A stretch of DNA of 64,000 nt from Vanilla planifolia (GCA_023846275.1 CM043868.1:3491153-3555152), one strand, 5' to 3'. Shown: positions 1-12,782, counted from the stretch's first letter. Translations and numbers: made by a program. Notes: generated by a model not told the origin, from the letters alone.

Positions 1-1000
1 GATGGTGAGAAAAATTCTTGTGGCAAAAAAACATAAATACAAGAAAGAAAATTTGGGCTATAAATACTTGATTACATCATTTATAAGCTTTAAGTATAAT
101 ATAAGATGAATTAGATTGCATTTCAAGAGTAATAATTTTTTAAGATATGAAGTTGATGTAGAACCTTATGAATTCACATTCAAAGTGGGTTGTTAGACCT
201 CAAGTGGTTGAAGAGTAGCTAAGTATAGAAGTGTATCAAGTTCCACAGCCTTCAATTAATGTTCAATTCATCATGAAATACATCAGCCATCCACAACCTC
301 TATTGGAGCTTCAAGTTAAAGTACATCATATGATACATTACTCTTTAGGATTAATTCATTGGAGTCTCAATGGATGCAAGGTTTAGCAAACTAGAAGGTT
401 AATTTTCACTATTAGAGAGGGAAATCTACATCAAACTTGATATTTTATGAAATTTAATTCTTGAGATGAAAAGTTGGATTGATACCTCTCATAAGGCTAA
501 TTGAAAAACATTGCTAAAAATGTGTTGAATTGAATCTTTGCAATAAACTTTCACTAGATGTTACTCTTGCTAATTTCAATTATGTGCTTAATGTAATTGT
601 CTATGATGAATGGTACCCTTGAGTTACAAAAAGGAGGAGAGACCTTTATAGCTAAAATTCATGTAATTTAGGGGAGATTTGTTTCATTTATCTATAGTTC
701 ATATAATCAGGGGGAGCCTTATTTAAGTTGGAGTTTTATTTAATCTTTATTTTTAAGTCTTATTGCTAATTTTTATTTTCTTCTATATGAGAATTTTGTA
801 GTTTCTACAATATTGGATTTTATAATATTTGCTTATTTCCATTGATGCTATATTATTAGTTATTATGACTAGCTACCTTGATACAAGGAGAATTTGTTAA
901 TATAGATTGTTTTATGGCTATGTTGTTTTATTTCTACTTTTTATTACTAAGTTTTCATTTATAATTTTAGAGTTGGTTTTGTAATCATCACAACGGACAT
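1..1000 (+). mobile_element. 3' interior end of a SIRE-like Ty1/copia element
   Basis: Non-LTR 3' part of an old copia element whose upstream part lies outside the window. The first 350 bases align with the reverse complement of about 3200-3580, the same 3' portion of the - strand copia next door. Guanine-rich purine runs at 629-640, 671-680 and 711-717 resemble the repeated polypurine stretches that SIRE-type elements carry between pol and the 3' LTR. It is followed directly by an LTR that starts TGTTGTACAC. Broken; no intact reading frame. Family assignment is by resemblance and is moderately sure. Confidence 0.5.
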
Positions 1001-2276
1001 TGTTGTACACTTAAGTTTGATGATTAAAAACCAAGCTTGGGTTGGCCAATGGCTTGTTAAGTGTTGTTAACATGTAGGATTAAACAATGAATGTATAATT
1101 GAAAATAATGAATGAGGTACAAGGACATTGGAGTGAAATGAAGTTAGGAGATCATTTCTCAAGTAATCTTGATTCAACCTTTAAATCATGACACCAACTA
1201 AGTTTACTACTAGTGGTGTGGCTAAATCACTTGGAGACCTTCATTTATGATATTTTTATGATCATCAATCTCAAATCTTTGCCCTATGCTTAAGTGTCAT
1301 TATAGGATTGCATATTATTTTAATCATCTTATGCTTAAATAGGAGTGTTTTAAGAATAAAAAATGGATGATTCTACTTATTATACCTTAATCAATTTGAT
1401 TGATTAATAGGTTATATATGTCTACTTACAAATGAAGCATATGTATTCCATTTGCAGCATCACGTCGGGCTTAGTTTTATGCTATTCTTTGTTATTGATC
1501 TATGGTAACATCTCATGTATTATATTAGTTATTGCGTCAATTTTCTTTGAAGATTAAGGTATAGGTATTTGTATAAATATTTTTAAAGTTTTATATATCT
1601 TTTTATTTTAATTATTGTGATTATTCCATAAAAGTAAGTTGTGTGTGGCTATTTGTAGCATATGATTAAGAGCTTAGTGGAGTTGCTAATGTTGATTAAG
1701 CTGATCAAAGTGTTGTGACAGTTTTTTGGCCTACCCACTAGTTAGGAAAAAAGGATTTGGATTAGTAGAAGCTTGGTTATATCATCCAAGGATAGATGTA
1801 GGAAAAGATTTTATTGAGTCACTTGACATCTTTGTTTGTTTGTTTACTTGCACTTTCATTTCTCTACTTGTTTCTTAATCAATAACAAAATGTTTCAAAA
1901 TCTAAGAAAGTGTTTTAAAGACCAATGCTATTTGATTGAAGCTTGGTTATATCATCCAAGGATAGATGTAGGAAAAGATTTTATTGAGTCACTTGACATC
2001 TTTGTTTGTTTACATGCACTTTCATTTCTCTACTTGTTTCTTAATCAATAACAAAATGTTTCAAAATCTAAGAAAGTGTTTTAAAGACCAATGCTATTTG
2101 ATTGAATAGATTTAATCGTTGCATAAACAACAAGAAATTCTTTTAAAGCTTTGAATCTTGGAGTTCAAGTCAAAAGTTTTTATTACAATCATTTACCTTG
2201 AATTTGAAAAAATCAAGTATTATTTTATAAAACTATTTAGAAAGCATAATTCACCCTCTCACTTGTGTATTGTACA
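1001..2276 (+). mobile_element. 3' LTR of the SIRE-like copia element at the window start
   Basis: Begins TGTTGTACACTTAAG, close to the LTR start of the better preserved copia at 14911 (TGTTGTACCC). Near its end is the typical block AATTCACCCTCTCACTTGTG (2249-2268), the counterpart of the C-rich block near the end of the solo LTR at 43660. The end is placed at TGTACA (2276). I found no matching target-site duplication. A 170-bp tandem duplication lies inside it. Confidence 0.55.
1768..2105. repeat. 170-bp tandem duplication, nearly identical copies
   Basis: Two head-to-tail copies, 1768-1937 and about 1938-2105, both starting GAAGCTTGGTTATATC. They differ by one loss of a GTTT step and about one substitution. 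All surrounding element sequence is heavily diverged, so this duplication is much younger than the LTR that carries it. A short open frame here (1836-2051) is a by-product of the repeat, not a gene. Confidence 0.9.
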
Positions 2277-2367
2277 ATTCCTTTGAATTAAAATTACAAA
2301 ATACTTCAAAAACATCATTAGTAAGCTAATAATTTTGTTTTGTAATTATGAATTCATAGGTACAATA
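2277..2367 (-). mobile_element. Start of the 3' LTR of a - strand copia element (fragment)
   Basis: On the - strand a purine run (2368-2379, AAATGGGGAGAT) is followed at 2367 by TATTGTACC, the counterpart of the TGTTGTACC LTR start in sister elements. This is the expected polypurine-tract/3' LTR junction. Only about 90 bases of the LTR remain before the + strand LTR at 1001-2276 takes over, which suggests that the + element inserted into this LTR. Confidence 0.5.
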
Positions 2368-3260
2368 ATCTCCCCATTTATGATTACAAAACAACTGCAA
2401 GAGAAAGATATTATAATGAAGCACTTAAAGAAATAGAGCTAAAAAGTAATCACTAAGATGAAACATTATCTCTATAATTAACAATACTTTAGCAAATAGA
2501 AATAAATTTATGAAGGTAAATCATTACAATCCTTTTGATGACTACATTCAATAAAGTGACAAACAAACAAGAAATTGAGTCACAAAATATACATTTAATG
2601 TAACTCAAAAAATGTAGTAGATTCAACATTATTCTTTAGCTTCCATTAAGTCTATGCATCCTAAAAAAATTGCTTCATACCAAGACTGTTACAAAATGTT
2701 AAGTTCTAGTAGTTGAGATCTAATTTCTAGCAAACAACATCAATCTCCCCTTGAAGTTTCTCCTTCTTTTGTAATCACTCAAAAGTACAAATACTAAGAT
2801 AATAGCATTCAATACCATTGTAAGGCATTTAATTTTCCACAATAAATAAGTAGTAAAAAGAGAAGTAAAATATAAAGTAATTTAGCACATAAACATTAAA
2901 TTAACAAAATGTAATCCAATGATAGATTATCTAAATATTCGTTATATCAATTCTCATAAATTTGTCACTTAGGTTTACATTTTAATTCAACAATTGAGTT
3001 TGATGGAATGTCATATTTATATAAATTGCACACTCTAGTTGTGACAAATGATCTTCAAGCTTATTGAACTAGGCTTTCATGTGAGATTCCAATTAATTAA
3101 TCCTTGAAAGTAGCATATTATAGGATACATTAGCATTTGAGCCTCAAGTAGTTGATGTGGATAACTATAGCATTTCAAGGAAAGTAGCACAAATTGAGGG
3201 TAGTGGGCCTTGATATACTTTTATTGCTAGCTATTCTTCAACACCTCGAGCTCACACATC

Positions 3261-4130
3261 CTACACTAAATGTGACACCACAAAGTATTGGATGCACTTT
3301 ATGTTTGAATAATTTATCACTCTAAGAATGTAGTTTAGTTTCTCTAAACTTATATTATATTCAAAACTAATAAAAGTGGTAATCAAATACCTATAAATTA
3401 GCTTAACCTTCTTCTTGTAATTTTGATTTTTAATTATAAGAAATTTTTTTAACATTTTAGATATAGTCTTAGTAAGATTAAAAGGCTTCATTTTCAAACA
3501 AAAAAAAGTAACAAAAGATAATTTAGGTGTGATACACGATCTATCACCTTGCTTTGGCAAACTTTTACTTTGCAAAAAATGTTACATCGGGTATGTTCTA
3601 TGTGTGAGAATCTTTAACTTTTTGTACATGCATTCCTTTGTTCAAATTGCAAATCATCTTATTTACCTCAATCTAGTCAAAATTTGGACTCTCATAGTGC
3701 ATCCACAGTGTAGGATTAGAAGCAAGAATCTTGAAGAACCCATTAAGATCATCCTTTGTGAACTCAAATGTGGTCTTATGCTGATATGACTTAGCTATAC
3801 TAAAATATTTTGATGTTTATAAATTTACATTGAAGTATCTAATCATGGTATTATTAAAAGAATGACTTAATTGTAATGCTTCCTTTAGTCTTATTTAAAA
3901 AAATTAAAATAGGATTAAATCACCATCATTGAACTCTAACACTACATTGATTGGTTTGGGTATATTGGTTCCACATTCCTTTGCTCAAATAATATCTCCT
4001 TGTTGATTCTCAACCTAAAGTATCCTTCATCCATAACATAACTAGAAGAGGGTTGTGATTTCTTGGGAGGTTGTCTCTTAGTTCTAGATTGCTTGGTCAT
4101 AATGCTATTATTAGATTTATACATTAATCA
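3261..4130 (-). pseudogene. Remnant of the extra 3' ORF of a SIRE-like copia (env-like / plant 'Transposase_32'-like region)
   Basis: Two short - strand open stretches, 4124-3942 and 3575-3261, lie between the pol area and the 3' LTR, where SIRE elements carry an additional ORF. The upstream stretch has a basic N-terminal run (SRTKRQPPKKSQ), then SSSYVMDEGYFRLRINKE, which resembles the 'putative plant transposon protein' segment common in plant retroelements. The 3' stretch aligns with bases 1-150 on the opposite strand. The name rests on position and loose resemblance only. Fossil. Confidence 0.35.
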
Positions 4131-4379
4131 ATCTAATTTAGAAACTATCCTATCAAAACTATTAATAGATTTACCTAACAAATGTCTGAGCATAAACTCA
4201 AATGTGAGTGTAAGTTAATAAGAGAATGAGTAGAATTTTCTTGAAATATGGCTCTTATTAAACTTGAAGTAAGATTGAAGCTTATCTTATGGGAAATCAT
4301 CACTCACACCTTCTAAGATGGTTCATCTTCTATTTATCATACTCTTCTTAAAATTTTGTACCCAACAATTATATTTATG

Positions 4380-5000
4380 TTTGTGACATTCATACATTTA
4401 TGATGAAGTAGATTGTACATGATGATCCATTATACTCTGTCTATGGTAACTTACTATTAAGAACATCATACATCTCCAACAATATGATCATACATGGCCA
4501 ATCATGTGATCGTACACATTTAAGTAACATAGCTCTCATTGTTTATTTAAGTTATGACAATCATACAAATGCAACTATGTAATTTATTAGTCTTATTAAT
4601 TTATTTTCCTTTCTTATACTATTTAAAACAATGCTAAAATCATATTTGTATGATTGAGAAGAATCATATTTGAATGATTGAGAAAAATCATACAAGATGA
4701 TTTAGAAAGTGCCTTTATATATGGATAGATATTAACAATGTTTATGACTAATAAGGTAATTGTATATGTCTTTCTTCAGCACTGCTTATTCAAAGTGTAA
4801 TTGAATTGTGGTTGTGACGTACATGACTATCCTAGATAACATATGATGGTAAGATGTAGTGTATGATGCCATAACAATATGAGTTCAATTTGTTTTCATA
4901 GTACTCAAAGCTTTTGAAGCATAAGATTATGATGATTGAGATCATATCAGTCTGATTTATTGTAACTATGAAAAATTTTAAATTCAATCCCATTTCTTGT
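4380..5000. repeat. AT-rich segment packed with ATCATAC/GTATGAT motifs
   Basis: Contains many copies of TCATAC, GTATGA and their variants. A three-fold tandem of about 26 bp lies at 4640-4702 (AATCATATTTGTATGATTGA and diverged copies). The same motif vocabulary recurs in LTR-like sequence elsewhere in the window (7.7-8.2, 18.2-19.1, 33.9-34.4, 38.3-38.9, 41.2-41.7, 49.9-50.4 kb). It may be an inserted LTR fragment inside the - strand copia. No coding seen. Confidence 0.4.
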
Positions 5001-5327
5001 GTAACAAATCCATGAAGCTAAAATATTTTTGTCCTTACCACTTTACCTTAATCACTATAGCATTTGTAAGAAGCATTCATCTAAATTCTTACATTTCTTA
5101 TAATTTATTGGATGGGAACATTTGGCATTTACTACTGTCAACAAATCTAGATAAGGTTATAAGATAAAAGATATGCAAAACTTTATTGTAATATTTTGAA
5201 TAAAGATTTTTATACTCCTCTAAATGGATTTTGTCAAGTGAGCCACAAGAAAAGCTCAAAAGCCAAGGCTTGACCCCATAGATCTATTTTATGGAGACAT
5301 ACCTACAAAATCATCAATACTTTATAT

Positions 5328-5702
5328 TTATGAATCCAAAGCATCTTGTAGGTGATAGTATCTGGAGAAAATGATTTTGCAAAAAATATTTTTCATATAT
5401 GCTCCTTTAAGAATCCATTCATATTCATTTGTTTTCATATCAATAGCTTTCCTAATTGAGAAATCAAAAGAGATGTGTCCATATCTACTATAATAATTGA
5501 ATAAAATAGTAGATTTAGCATGAGAATGAAATATATGCAAAGAAGTAATTTGTGGTACATTTTTCACTTGAATAAATGATCTCTTCAATCTATAATCTTC
5601 ATGCAAATAATCATTGTCACTTTTCACATGGTTATAAGATAGAACATGATAAGGCACATGAGTGGAATCATGAGATGGCATAATAGTAAATTTTTTCTTC
5701 AA
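5328..5702 (-). pseudogene. gag C-terminal remnant of the - strand copia
   Basis: A - strand stretch of about 124 residues whose central part (NYYSRYGHISFDFSIRKA) resembles the zinc-knuckle region of SIRE-type Gag, followed by KTNEYEWILKGAY, the counterpart of the conserved 'WVPKG' segment after the knuckle. It is preceded (higher coordinates) by lysine-rich, coiled-coil-like remnants, also typical of this Gag. Fossil with no host role inferred. Confidence 0.5.
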
Positions 5703-6789
5703 ATCATTGAGATCCTTTCAATCATAGTGAATTCATTCATCTTCTTTTTCAACTTAATATTTTCTTCTTTGAGCGTCTTGGTTTATAAATTTAAAGAATT
5801 AATACAAGAATCATGCTAAAATAATATAGAATCATTTTCAAAATTTGTTTTGTTTACCTTAGAATTTATGGAGATATGTTCTTTCAATGTTTTAGATAAT
5901 AAGACATTTTCTTTAAGATTGCCACAGTGGTTTTGTAAGTCATTTACTCTATTTTCATGGTTATCACATGTTTTTCTTAAGAATAACTTATATAATAATT
6001 AATTTCTTATTCTATTGAGCTATCTCATCAAAATAATTAGGTAATTCATCATTAGAATTATAAATAAGTTTATTAGAAGTAGATAAAAATTATGTACAAT
6101 TATTTGAATGACTTGCATCAATAATGTTATCAATAAACTTTGGTGATTCTTTTTCTTCTACTTCTTCTTTACATTGAGATTAGTAGGAAGATCAACTTGT
6201 TTCTCATCAAAGATCTTATTAGTTCCTACAACACTTTAAAACAAGTTGTCAAGTGACATATGTTTAAACTAATCTAATGAAATAAAACACAAAGTAAAAA
6301 AATTCATTCCATTAGCATTTTTTTATCTCATAAATCTAGCCTGTCACTTGAATCTTTTTTAATGATGCATGGTTATTCAAATATAAACAACAAACTAGAA
6401 TCCACATTCATAATAAAAGCTTTAAAAGCATTTTTCTTGGTTGAGAAATACTTTCCATTAAATAGAGAAAGGTTATCCATAATTACACAATTAAAAATAG
6501 TTCACCAAAAAAAGATTAGAGTAAGATTTTCTTTTAAGATTTTTCCCTTGTACAATCTACTCTTATTCCACTTGACAAAATTGATGACATGTAATTAACA
6601 CAAGGAGGGAGCAAATTATGGTTGTTTAGTTTTATCTATTATCTTTTAAATTAAAACTACTTGATATCATATATAGTTATAAAATGTAATCAAAATTCTT
6701 ACTTTATCAATTGACCTTAACTAAATAAATTTTTTTTGTAAGGTAAAGTAATAGTTCATTTCAAATTATGTTAAATTCTCTTTATAAAA

Positions 6790-7173
6790 CCATTGTTATC
6801 CTTTCGAGCTTTTTATGTAAGTGGAAGTTAAATAACACACAGTAGAAGGCTAAGAAAAGGCATAACAGTTTATAGGTGATTTGGCAAAATCTTTGCCTAC
6901 ATCCACCCCTAGTTGACTTGACCATGCTTCAACTAAATCAACCATAATCTATCAGTATAGCCAGTAAGTGCCAACATTATAAAGCCACTATGTTTCACCA
7001 CAACTAGGTATGGTTTAGCCTCTTACAAATCCACTCATTTTTTAATACAACCAAGTATGGAGTCTACTTATAAAAGTAACAAATACAAAAGGATAACAAA
7101 GATTACAATTCAATTGCATAATACAACTAAAACTCATTATGCCATATACTTTGTAATGTTTTATCCCGAAGAA
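6790..7173 (-). mobile_element. 5' LTR fragment of the - strand copia
   Basis: On the - strand this contains GGGGTGGATGTAGGCAAAG (about 6911-6893), which corresponds to the 'GGACGTAGGC...CCGAACCAC' block near the 3' end of SIRE LTRs; the solo LTR at 43,550 shows the same block. It is cut off at 7173/7174, where the + strand copia begins. The remainder may lie beyond that element, from 17,800 on, but I could not prove it. Confidence 0.4.
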
Positions 7174-9258
7174 TGTTGATAACAAAGCCAAGATGTGTAG
7201 TACTAATGTATGGTTGAGATATATACAAATTTAGTTTTTATTATTTAACAGATTTTATTTAAAAATTGGAGTAAGATTTGGAGCTTAAGAAGATAAACAT
7301 TGAGGAACTTTCTTTTTGTGCTTCAACTTTTGGATTTTGAAATGCAAGATGTTCTTTGTAGACTGGCTCTATAAGGAGTTGAAATATATTACTCAAGGAT
7401 TTGGTTACCATGTTTAACCTTTATCTTTTAAGATTGTAGCACTTAGGATCATCACTTTATTTCATGCATCATATTTTAGAAAAGAAAAAAAATATCATTT
7501 TACATTTTTATAAGTCAAAATCATGCATTAACATTTTAAAAATAAGGTTTTAAAAATGTTGTTTTTTTACAAAGTATTCCTCTTAGACATTTCTTTTCAT
7601 AATTGATGAGAATTGATTTTATCTTTGGTTTGTATTATTTGAAGCTTACTCTGTATGTATAATTTTATTTTTTCCTATTAGTACTTGTGCACATATAGCT
7701 ACAAGCATATTTACTTAAGTCTTATTTTGGCACTATATGTCATATAATACAAACTTTTGATGTAGTATATGTACATTCTTATAGCACTTAAGTTATTTTC
7801 CATGCTTATAGTGTGCACTAATTTGATCACTGTGACATAATAGTATACCTTGATTTTGTTCTAACTTTTGTCATCATATAGTACGTAGGTTATGCATCAT
7901 ACTTGTACTTTCTTGAATTATCATACTTTTGTATAATCTAGAATGATTAATCTTATATAATCTAGAATGATTAATGCATTAATCTTATATAATCTAGTTT
8001 CACTTTCCTTGTTGTATCATATTAGCATGATAATTCTATTATGTTTTATTATAATCTTTAAATTCATCTAATATTTATTTGTCTAAATTGCTATATCATG
8101 TAGTATGAAGTTCATTATTGTTATATCATACATTTGTACAATATCTTTGTGTGCTCATTAGTGTTATATCATATAATATGAAGTTTATATTATACTTATA
8201 TGATACTTTGAACTAAGTTTTTTAAGCTAGTTATTTCATTGAAAGATTGGGAAGAAAATTGTATGAATATTAATGTATTATATGATGTCTCAAATGTATA
8301 AATTCAATTAGAAGGGCAAAAGTATAAAGATTATTTTTTACTATTTTAAAAATTCTTTTTTTACTTATTTCTTGTTCCAAATTTGTTTTTGGGATTATAA
8401 TTAGTATTAATAAGTTTTTAATTTCTAAACAAAAAATGACAAAAAATAAAGGAATTAATTGCATGATTCATAAAAAAGTGAATAGTTGAGAAGCTAGCTA
8501 TGCATTTTGCTTTTATTATTATTACAACAAAGGAATCAACTTGAATTGTATTCTTTGTTCATTAATATTTATTTTATTTTAGTGTTTTACATTACATTAG
8601 ACTATGCCATAGTACATGAAAGAGGCTTTGAGGTTTTAGAATTGTGTAAAGATGAATTGTTAGAAGCTTAAATCCTATAATACTTAGCAACTATTTTTAT
8701 TTTTTCTTGGTTTCTTTTAACAACCAATTTATATAAAGGTTTACCTCCACAGCTATGGCAAAAGAGTAGGTTTTTTTTGTGATGTCTTGTTAGGTTGGTT
8801 AGGAATAGATGTAGGCACTAGTTTGGTGAACTAGCTAAAAAATCTTTACCATTTTTTAATTTGTATTTTCTATTCTCTTTGAGATTTTTTTATATTCTTC
8901 TTGCTACAAGGGTTTCAATCTTTAATCTATTTTTTTGGTCAATCTAGCTTATTGTTTCCCCTAAGTATTAGTTGTATTGATGATTATTAAAGCGTTAACT
9001 TTTTTACAAATTACTAAATTAGATTAAAGATCTTCAAGCTTTAGTCTTAAGTTTTGTTTCAACTATTCATAACTTGATATAGTTCTCATTATTTTTTTAT
9101 TCTTCATATTTTTGTATTTTTGGTTTGCTTTTTTATTTTCAATTTGCTTCAATTAGAACTCATCCTTTATTTGAAGAGATTATTACAAAATGATTTAAGT
9201 TTTTAAATACAACATTGCATGCCCCTCTTGTAGCTTTTGTACTTCATAGTTCATATCA
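7174..9258 (+). repeat. 5' LTR of the copia at 7.2-17.8 kb
   Basis: Starts TGTTGATAAC and ends TTCATATCA just before the PBS. It aligns along its length with 14911-17799, for example TTAAGAAGAT...GAGGAACTTT at 7280-7310 with 15030-15065, and CATGCCCCTCTTGTAG at 9219-9234 with 17760-17775. It contains a 22-bp-type tandem (ATAATCTAGAATGATTAATC) at about 7931-7998. It is about 2.1 kb long, which is long for copia. Confidence 0.8.
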
Positions 9259-9260
9259 AG

Positions 9261-9272
9261 TGGTATGAGATC
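9261..9272 (+). other. Primer-binding site (initiator Met-tRNA type)
   Basis: TGGTATGAGATC lies two bases after the 5' LTR end and matches 10 of 12 positions of the plant retrotransposon PBS TGGTATCAGAGC, complementary to the 3' end of initiator tRNA-Met. Confidence 0.75.
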
Positions 9273-9289
9273 AAGAATTTTTTAGTAGA

Positions 9290-10480
9290 AAGAAATTTTT
9301 ATGACAAAATCTTATGGATAAGTTATGTATCAAAGATATTACTTTTCTGAATAATGAAACTTTCTCTTATTAGTCATCTTTATTTAAAGGTGAGTATTAC
9401 TTATACTAGATGTATGAATGTACTAGTTTTTGAAATCTATTAATTGAGAAGTTTGTGATATTGTTGAACATCTATTAGATTTCCCACAAAGGTTATAAAT
9501 GGTGAGATTGTGAGGAACTTTCTCACTAAACTCACACATGAGAAAAAGCATAAGGGACAACTAAATTCCTTTATTATGAAAATTTCATGCTGTGGGTTGA
9601 GTGCTTCTAAGTATAATAAAATTTTAAGTTTAAAAATTTCTCATGAGATCTAGTCAAATCTTAAAGTAACATATAAAGGTACTTCATAAGTTATGGAGAC
9701 TAAATCAGATATGCTTAACTATGAGTATAACTTTTTAGATGGATTTTAAAGAAAAAATTGTGACCAAGTTTACAAGTTTTACAAGCATAATAAATGGTCT
9801 ATCTAGCCTTAGAAGGGAGCTTTCTATTAGTGAATAAGTAAGAATGATTTTTTGGGTTCTCCTTCAATAGTATGACTCATAGGTGATTGCATTGAAGACA
9901 ATAAAGGACACTCCTATTGTTTCCATAGATGAGCTATAAGGAACTGCATTTTAAGTTAATAAAGGACATTTCTATTATGTCATTGTATGAGGTACTAGAT
10001 GACCTTGACCAATGAATGGGAGCTTGTTAGAAGAAAAGATAAGGAGCTTCAGATAGAGGTAGAGAGGAGAAAGAAAAATGAGAAACCAATTACTCTTATT
10101 ACTAATTCTGCTTCAAGTTCTAATGCATTAATCTCAAGTGATGTAGCACTAATTTCCAAAGGACTGTTAAGGTTTTATAGTAAAAGAAAAGGAGACAAAA
10201 GATTTGATCATGATAGAGAACAAAAAGGGAAGTGGCAACAACTGAAGAGATTGTATGCCATGAATGAATGTAGGTTCAAATTAGACAAATCTATTCTCTT
10301 TGCAAAGAAGGAATAGAAAAGCTATAAAAGTAAAAAAAGAAAAAGAAAGCTTGAAAATTTCTTGGGATGATTCATACATTACAACTTCTAATGGTGAAGA
10401 TAATAAGGAAGGTTTGATTTGTCTGATGATGAAGGATTTGAAAAATGCACTTCTTTAGAAGATACGATTTCCATTACTTT
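9290..10480 (+). pseudogene. gag remnant of the copia at 7.2-17.8 kb
   Basis: Short blocks match SIRE-type Gag in order: SNLKVTYKGTS (about 9655-9690), a following helix-rich stretch with METKSDMLNYEY, a charged segment in the open stretch 9999-10316 (LVRRKDKELQIEVERRKK), and near 10360-10430 an acidic segment with GLICLM, the counterpart of the conserved 'NLCLMA' after the Gag zinc knuckle. Fossil. Confidence 0.6.
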
Positions 10481-10879
10481 CTCTTCATTTTTTCCTCTAT
10501 TAATTATGTAGATCAATATATTGATGTGTGTCAAAATATAAAAATAGGCTTCCAAATATCTAGAATTGAAAAAAAAATAATATTACTTGATCAAGATTGT
10601 AGATTTGATTAACATGAATGCATACTTTGCATAAAATGTTAAAGCCAAGAATGATGAAATAGATGCATTAAAATCTAAATATTTTATGTTAGTTAGTGAG
10701 CTAATTCTTTTGAAAAATGCTCATGCTCTTATAAGAATGCTTTTCATAAAATAGATTGTGTTAAAATCATGTATCATAACCTTATTCGTAATTATTGTGT
10801 AGATACTAGCCATATTTCTTCATTTTTCATATTCAAAAATTTTGTGAATGGCAAGTAAGCTAAGTTTATGTGGGTTTGC

Positions 10880-12120
10880 AAAGATAGTTCACATATCATT
10901 TATTTTAAGACAAGTGGACCCAAAAAGGTTTGGGCCTCTAAAACTAACATATAAGCTTATTTTCTAAGTATGCTTTCCTAAAAGGATTAAGGAATGTGTG
11001 TTCCACTTGGATTATGAGTGATCTTGGCATATTAATAGAGTTGCATCATTGTTCATGCATTCAAAGGATTATGATGGAGTAGAGGTTACCTTAGGTGATA
11101 ATTCCATGAAGAAAGCAATGTAAACTAGATCTATGTGGAACTTTTAAACATACATTAAAGTTTTTCTAATGCAAGATCAAAAGTACAATTTATTTGACAT
11201 CAATCAATTTTGTGACTCAAAGTTTGCTATTTTGTTTAATAGAAATGAATTCATTACTAAAAGAAATAATATTCCATTGATTACTACGCATAAGAAAGGA
11301 AATATCTATTTTTTCAATTTGAATATTGTTAGAGATAATGGTATGGAATGCCTTTCATTACAAAAAAATAGTTTGATTTTATAACATAGAGGGAAGAGCT
11401 AGTTAGGAAAGATTTTATTTAACAAATTGCTTAAATATGAGTCAGTTAGAGGTATGTCAAATCCATTAAGGAGGTTTTAACCAATAGGCCTTTAGAGTTC
11501 ATTCACATATATCTATTTGATCTTATTCAACTAGAGAATCGAGGTGTAAACAAATATGGTTTAGCAAGTATATATGATTTCACTAGATTCACTTGAGTAC
11601 TTTTTGTAAGAAAGAAGAGTGTTGTATTTGAGAACTTTGTGAATTTTATTTTCTAGGGTAAGAAGGAACATGAGCTCAACTTAGTTTCAATTAGAAGATA
11701 TAATAAAGGAGAGTTCAAGAATGATTTTTTGTTGAATTCTATAAAGGATTTGGAGCGTTGCATACTTTTTTGTCGCTAACAACCATCCAACAAATAGTTA
11801 AGAGAAAAATAGATCCTTATTAAATGCTACAAGATGTATGCTTTTTGAATATAGTATTTCAAAGTATTTATAAGTAAACATAGTTAATACTTGTTTGTTG
11901 TGTTTTGAATAGTCACTAGTAGACCCATGTTGAATGTTTCTTCATATGAGCTATTGTATAGGAAGCCTAAGATAGCACATATGCATGTATTTTGGTGTAA
12001 GTGCTACATTGTGAATAATAAGAAGGATAATATGGGCAAGTTTGTTGCAAAGTTTGATGAAAGGAGTTTTCTTGCATAAGAATTAAGCTTTTGAGTTTAT
12101 AATATAAGGTCTCTAGTTAT
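10880..12120 (+). pseudogene. Integrase remnant of the copia at 7.2-17.8 kb
   Basis: Recognisable blocks in order: a pre-integrase stretch with FDINQFCDSKFAILFNRNE (11190-11247; compare 'LLSISQLCDKGFKVSF'), then KKGNIYFFNLNI, the 'RPLEFIHIYLFDL' block before the catalytic core (about 11491-11530), and 'NKYGLASIYDFTRFT' (about 11549-11594). Later 'KNKKDNMGKFVAKFDE'-like residues appear near 12010-12060. Order and spacing fit a copia integrase. Fossil. Confidence 0.65.
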
Positions 12121-12479
12121 GCAGAAGTTCATTCTTGTAAAATTTGAAGAAAATCCTATTGTAGCATTTTGTAGTCAATCTATATCAAATTCATTACATA
12201 AATAGAAAAACTTAGTATTAAAGATGATCAATTAGACAAGGAGAAGAAAGCTAATGATTTAAAGGAAGAATATAATCAAGATGAGAAGAAATGGAGATTT
12301 TTTAAGGAACAACCTAGTAAGCATACTATTGAAGATGTAGCAAAGAAAGTAAAGACTACAAGTTCACCTAATCATCCAACCTTTGTATCATTATTTGAAT
12401 ATACTTTTGCTGAAAATAATTTTCTAGATGAGTTATGGATTCCATTTTGAATAAAGAGCTAGTTTAAGACAAATCAGGT

Positions 12480-12770
12480 ATAAGAGCCTTTGCTTATTCT
12501 AAGTTATCAAGCTATCATTGACACAAAATATGTGTTCAAAAATAAACTAGATGAGAATGGAGAAGTCATTAGAAATAAAGCTAGATTAGTAACTAAAGGA
12601 TATTATTAGATTGAAGGATTATTACTCTAATAGCAAGGATTCATGCTTTCAAAGTTTAACTCATACATTCCATAAAGGATTTTGTTATACTAAATGGATG
12701 TTAAGAATGCTTTCTTGATTGGATAGGTAAATGAAGAATGATATGTTAAAACATATCTTCAGATCATTAA
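12480..12770 (+). pseudogene. Reverse transcriptase N-terminal block of the copia
   Basis: The block DTKYVFKNKLDENGEVIRNK (about 12520-12579), followed by ARLVTKGY, is the hallmark N-terminal segment of plant copia RT ('KWVFRNKLDENGEVVRNKARLVAKGY'). A later stretch with MDVKNAFLIG (about 12695-12725) is the next conserved block. It is separated from the rest of RT by a secondary insertion. Fossil. Confidence 0.8.
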
Positions 12771-12782
12771 TAATTGAGAAAT

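Larger units (their letters stand above)
2368..6790 (-). mobile_element. Interior of a broken SIRE-like Ty1/copia element
   Basis: Read on the - strand from 6790 down to 2368. It contains gag-like coding remnants at about 5.3-6.3 kb, including a zinc-knuckle-like block near 5520-5330, and a late ORF region at 3.26-4.13 kb. It ends at the polypurine tract at 2368-2379. The interior is much shorter than a full copia interior and I could not find convincing reverse transcriptase, so it is broken and lacks much of pol. Its 3' portion is the inverted homologue of bases 1-950. Confidence 0.5.

Noticed and set aside
1836-2051. A 71-codon frame with a repeated protein phrase
   Set aside because: The repetition is the 170-bp DNA duplication inside an LTR, not a protein repeat.
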